From Patescibacteria group bacterium (lineage in GTDB: Bacteria > Patescibacteriota > JACMRA01), in contig JAOZKL010000020.1 of the NCBI GenBank assembly GCA_029935375.1, positions 1,130 to 13,201 on the forward strand: DNA of 12,072 nucleotides. The letters run 5' to 3'. The translations under genes were made by a program, and so were the position numbers. The notes beneath the pieces were generated by a model that was not told the DNA's origin, did no database searches, and worked only from the letters and a program-made list of their open reading frames with translations. Each line of letters starts with the position of its first letter. Position 1 is the stretch's first letter. Below, one piece after another: positions 12,011-12,072 of the stretch.

Positions 12011-12040
12011 AAAAAACAAAACTTCCTAAAAAGGAAGTTT
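12011..12040 (-). terminator. Terminator of the gene entering from the right edge
   Basis: A nine-base-pair stem, AAACTTCCT/AGGAAGTTT (12019-12040), with a four-base loop is followed on the minus strand by TGTTTTTT. It begins 18 bases after the putative tRNA 3' end at 12059. Confidence 0.8.
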
Positions 12041-12058
12041 AGAAAAATTATATAATAA

Positions 12059-12072
12059 TGGCGGAAGTGGCA
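12059..12072 (-). tRNA. 3' end of a tRNA, possibly tRNA-Ser, truncated by the window
   Basis: The last 14 bases, read on the minus strand, are TGCCACTTCCGCCA. This matches the 3' strand of an acceptor stem (CACTTCC), discriminator G and an encoded CCA. A G discriminator with this acceptor sequence is typical of tRNA-Ser. The terminator hairpin just downstream supports an RNA gene ending here. The evidence is short, so it remains tentative. Confidence 0.45.

Noticed and set aside
1..12072. CRISPR array or insertion sequence
   Set aside because: No regularly spaced repeats of 23-40 bases, no Cas or transposase genes and no terminal inverted repeats were seen.

Overview
This is an AT-rich, compact stretch of bacterial chromosome. 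It most resembles a Candidate Phyla Radiation (Patescibacteria/Parcubacteria-like) genome. That is an inference from the style of the proteins: small ribosomal proteins with Lys-rich tails, a two-helix exported protein of T4SS-pilin type, and tiny Tat-signal proteins. It also fits the very short intergenic regions and leaders, and the near absence of Shine-Dalgarno sites. No phylogenetic test was possible. The standard genetic code fits: no recognised long gene contains an in-frame UGA.

Layout. Positions 1-1012 hold, on the minus strand, the N-terminal part of an SPFH/band-7 membrane protein (cut by the window edge) and a MIP18/DUF59 Fe-S assembly factor. The latter follows trigger factor (tig, 1022-2455) by 9 bases. 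Next come two exported or membrane proteins of unknown function (2551-3732 and 3785-4543). Positions 4649-6882 are a tight minus-strand operon, greA-rplU-rplQ-rplM-rpsL, closed by a GNRA-loop terminator. A beta-CASP metallo-beta-lactamase RNase (7036-8559, minus) and an AlkD-like DNA glycosylase (8638-9363, plus) diverge from a 78-base intergenic region whose centre is a perfect palindrome supplying a -35 box to each side. A small unknown ORF and a terminator follow alkD. An O-methyltransferase (9680-10249, minus) converges on that terminator.

The right end (10250-12072) is gene-poor. It holds a small unknown ORF with a strong promoter, a candidate structured ncRNA of about 225 nt on the plus strand (10728-10953), and tRNA-Thr(UGU). 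Two related mini-proteins follow, each with a Tat signal and the C-terminal pattern SGYG-x-x-SYG. The last 14 bases look like the 3' end of another tRNA, probably Ser.

How the parts work together. The greA/ribosomal operon, tig, the beta-CASP RNase and the tRNAs are housekeeping gene expression. AlkD is base repair. The Tat pair, the pilin-like protein and its neighbour, and the SPFH protein belong to the cell envelope. Promoters are unusually regular: -35 and -10 boxes are separated by exactly 17 bases before at least eight transcription units, often with predicted leaders of 0-15 nt. Terminators and promoters are packed so closely that one U-tract runs into the next -35 box. The least explained material is the candidate ncRNA and the SGYG mini-proteins.
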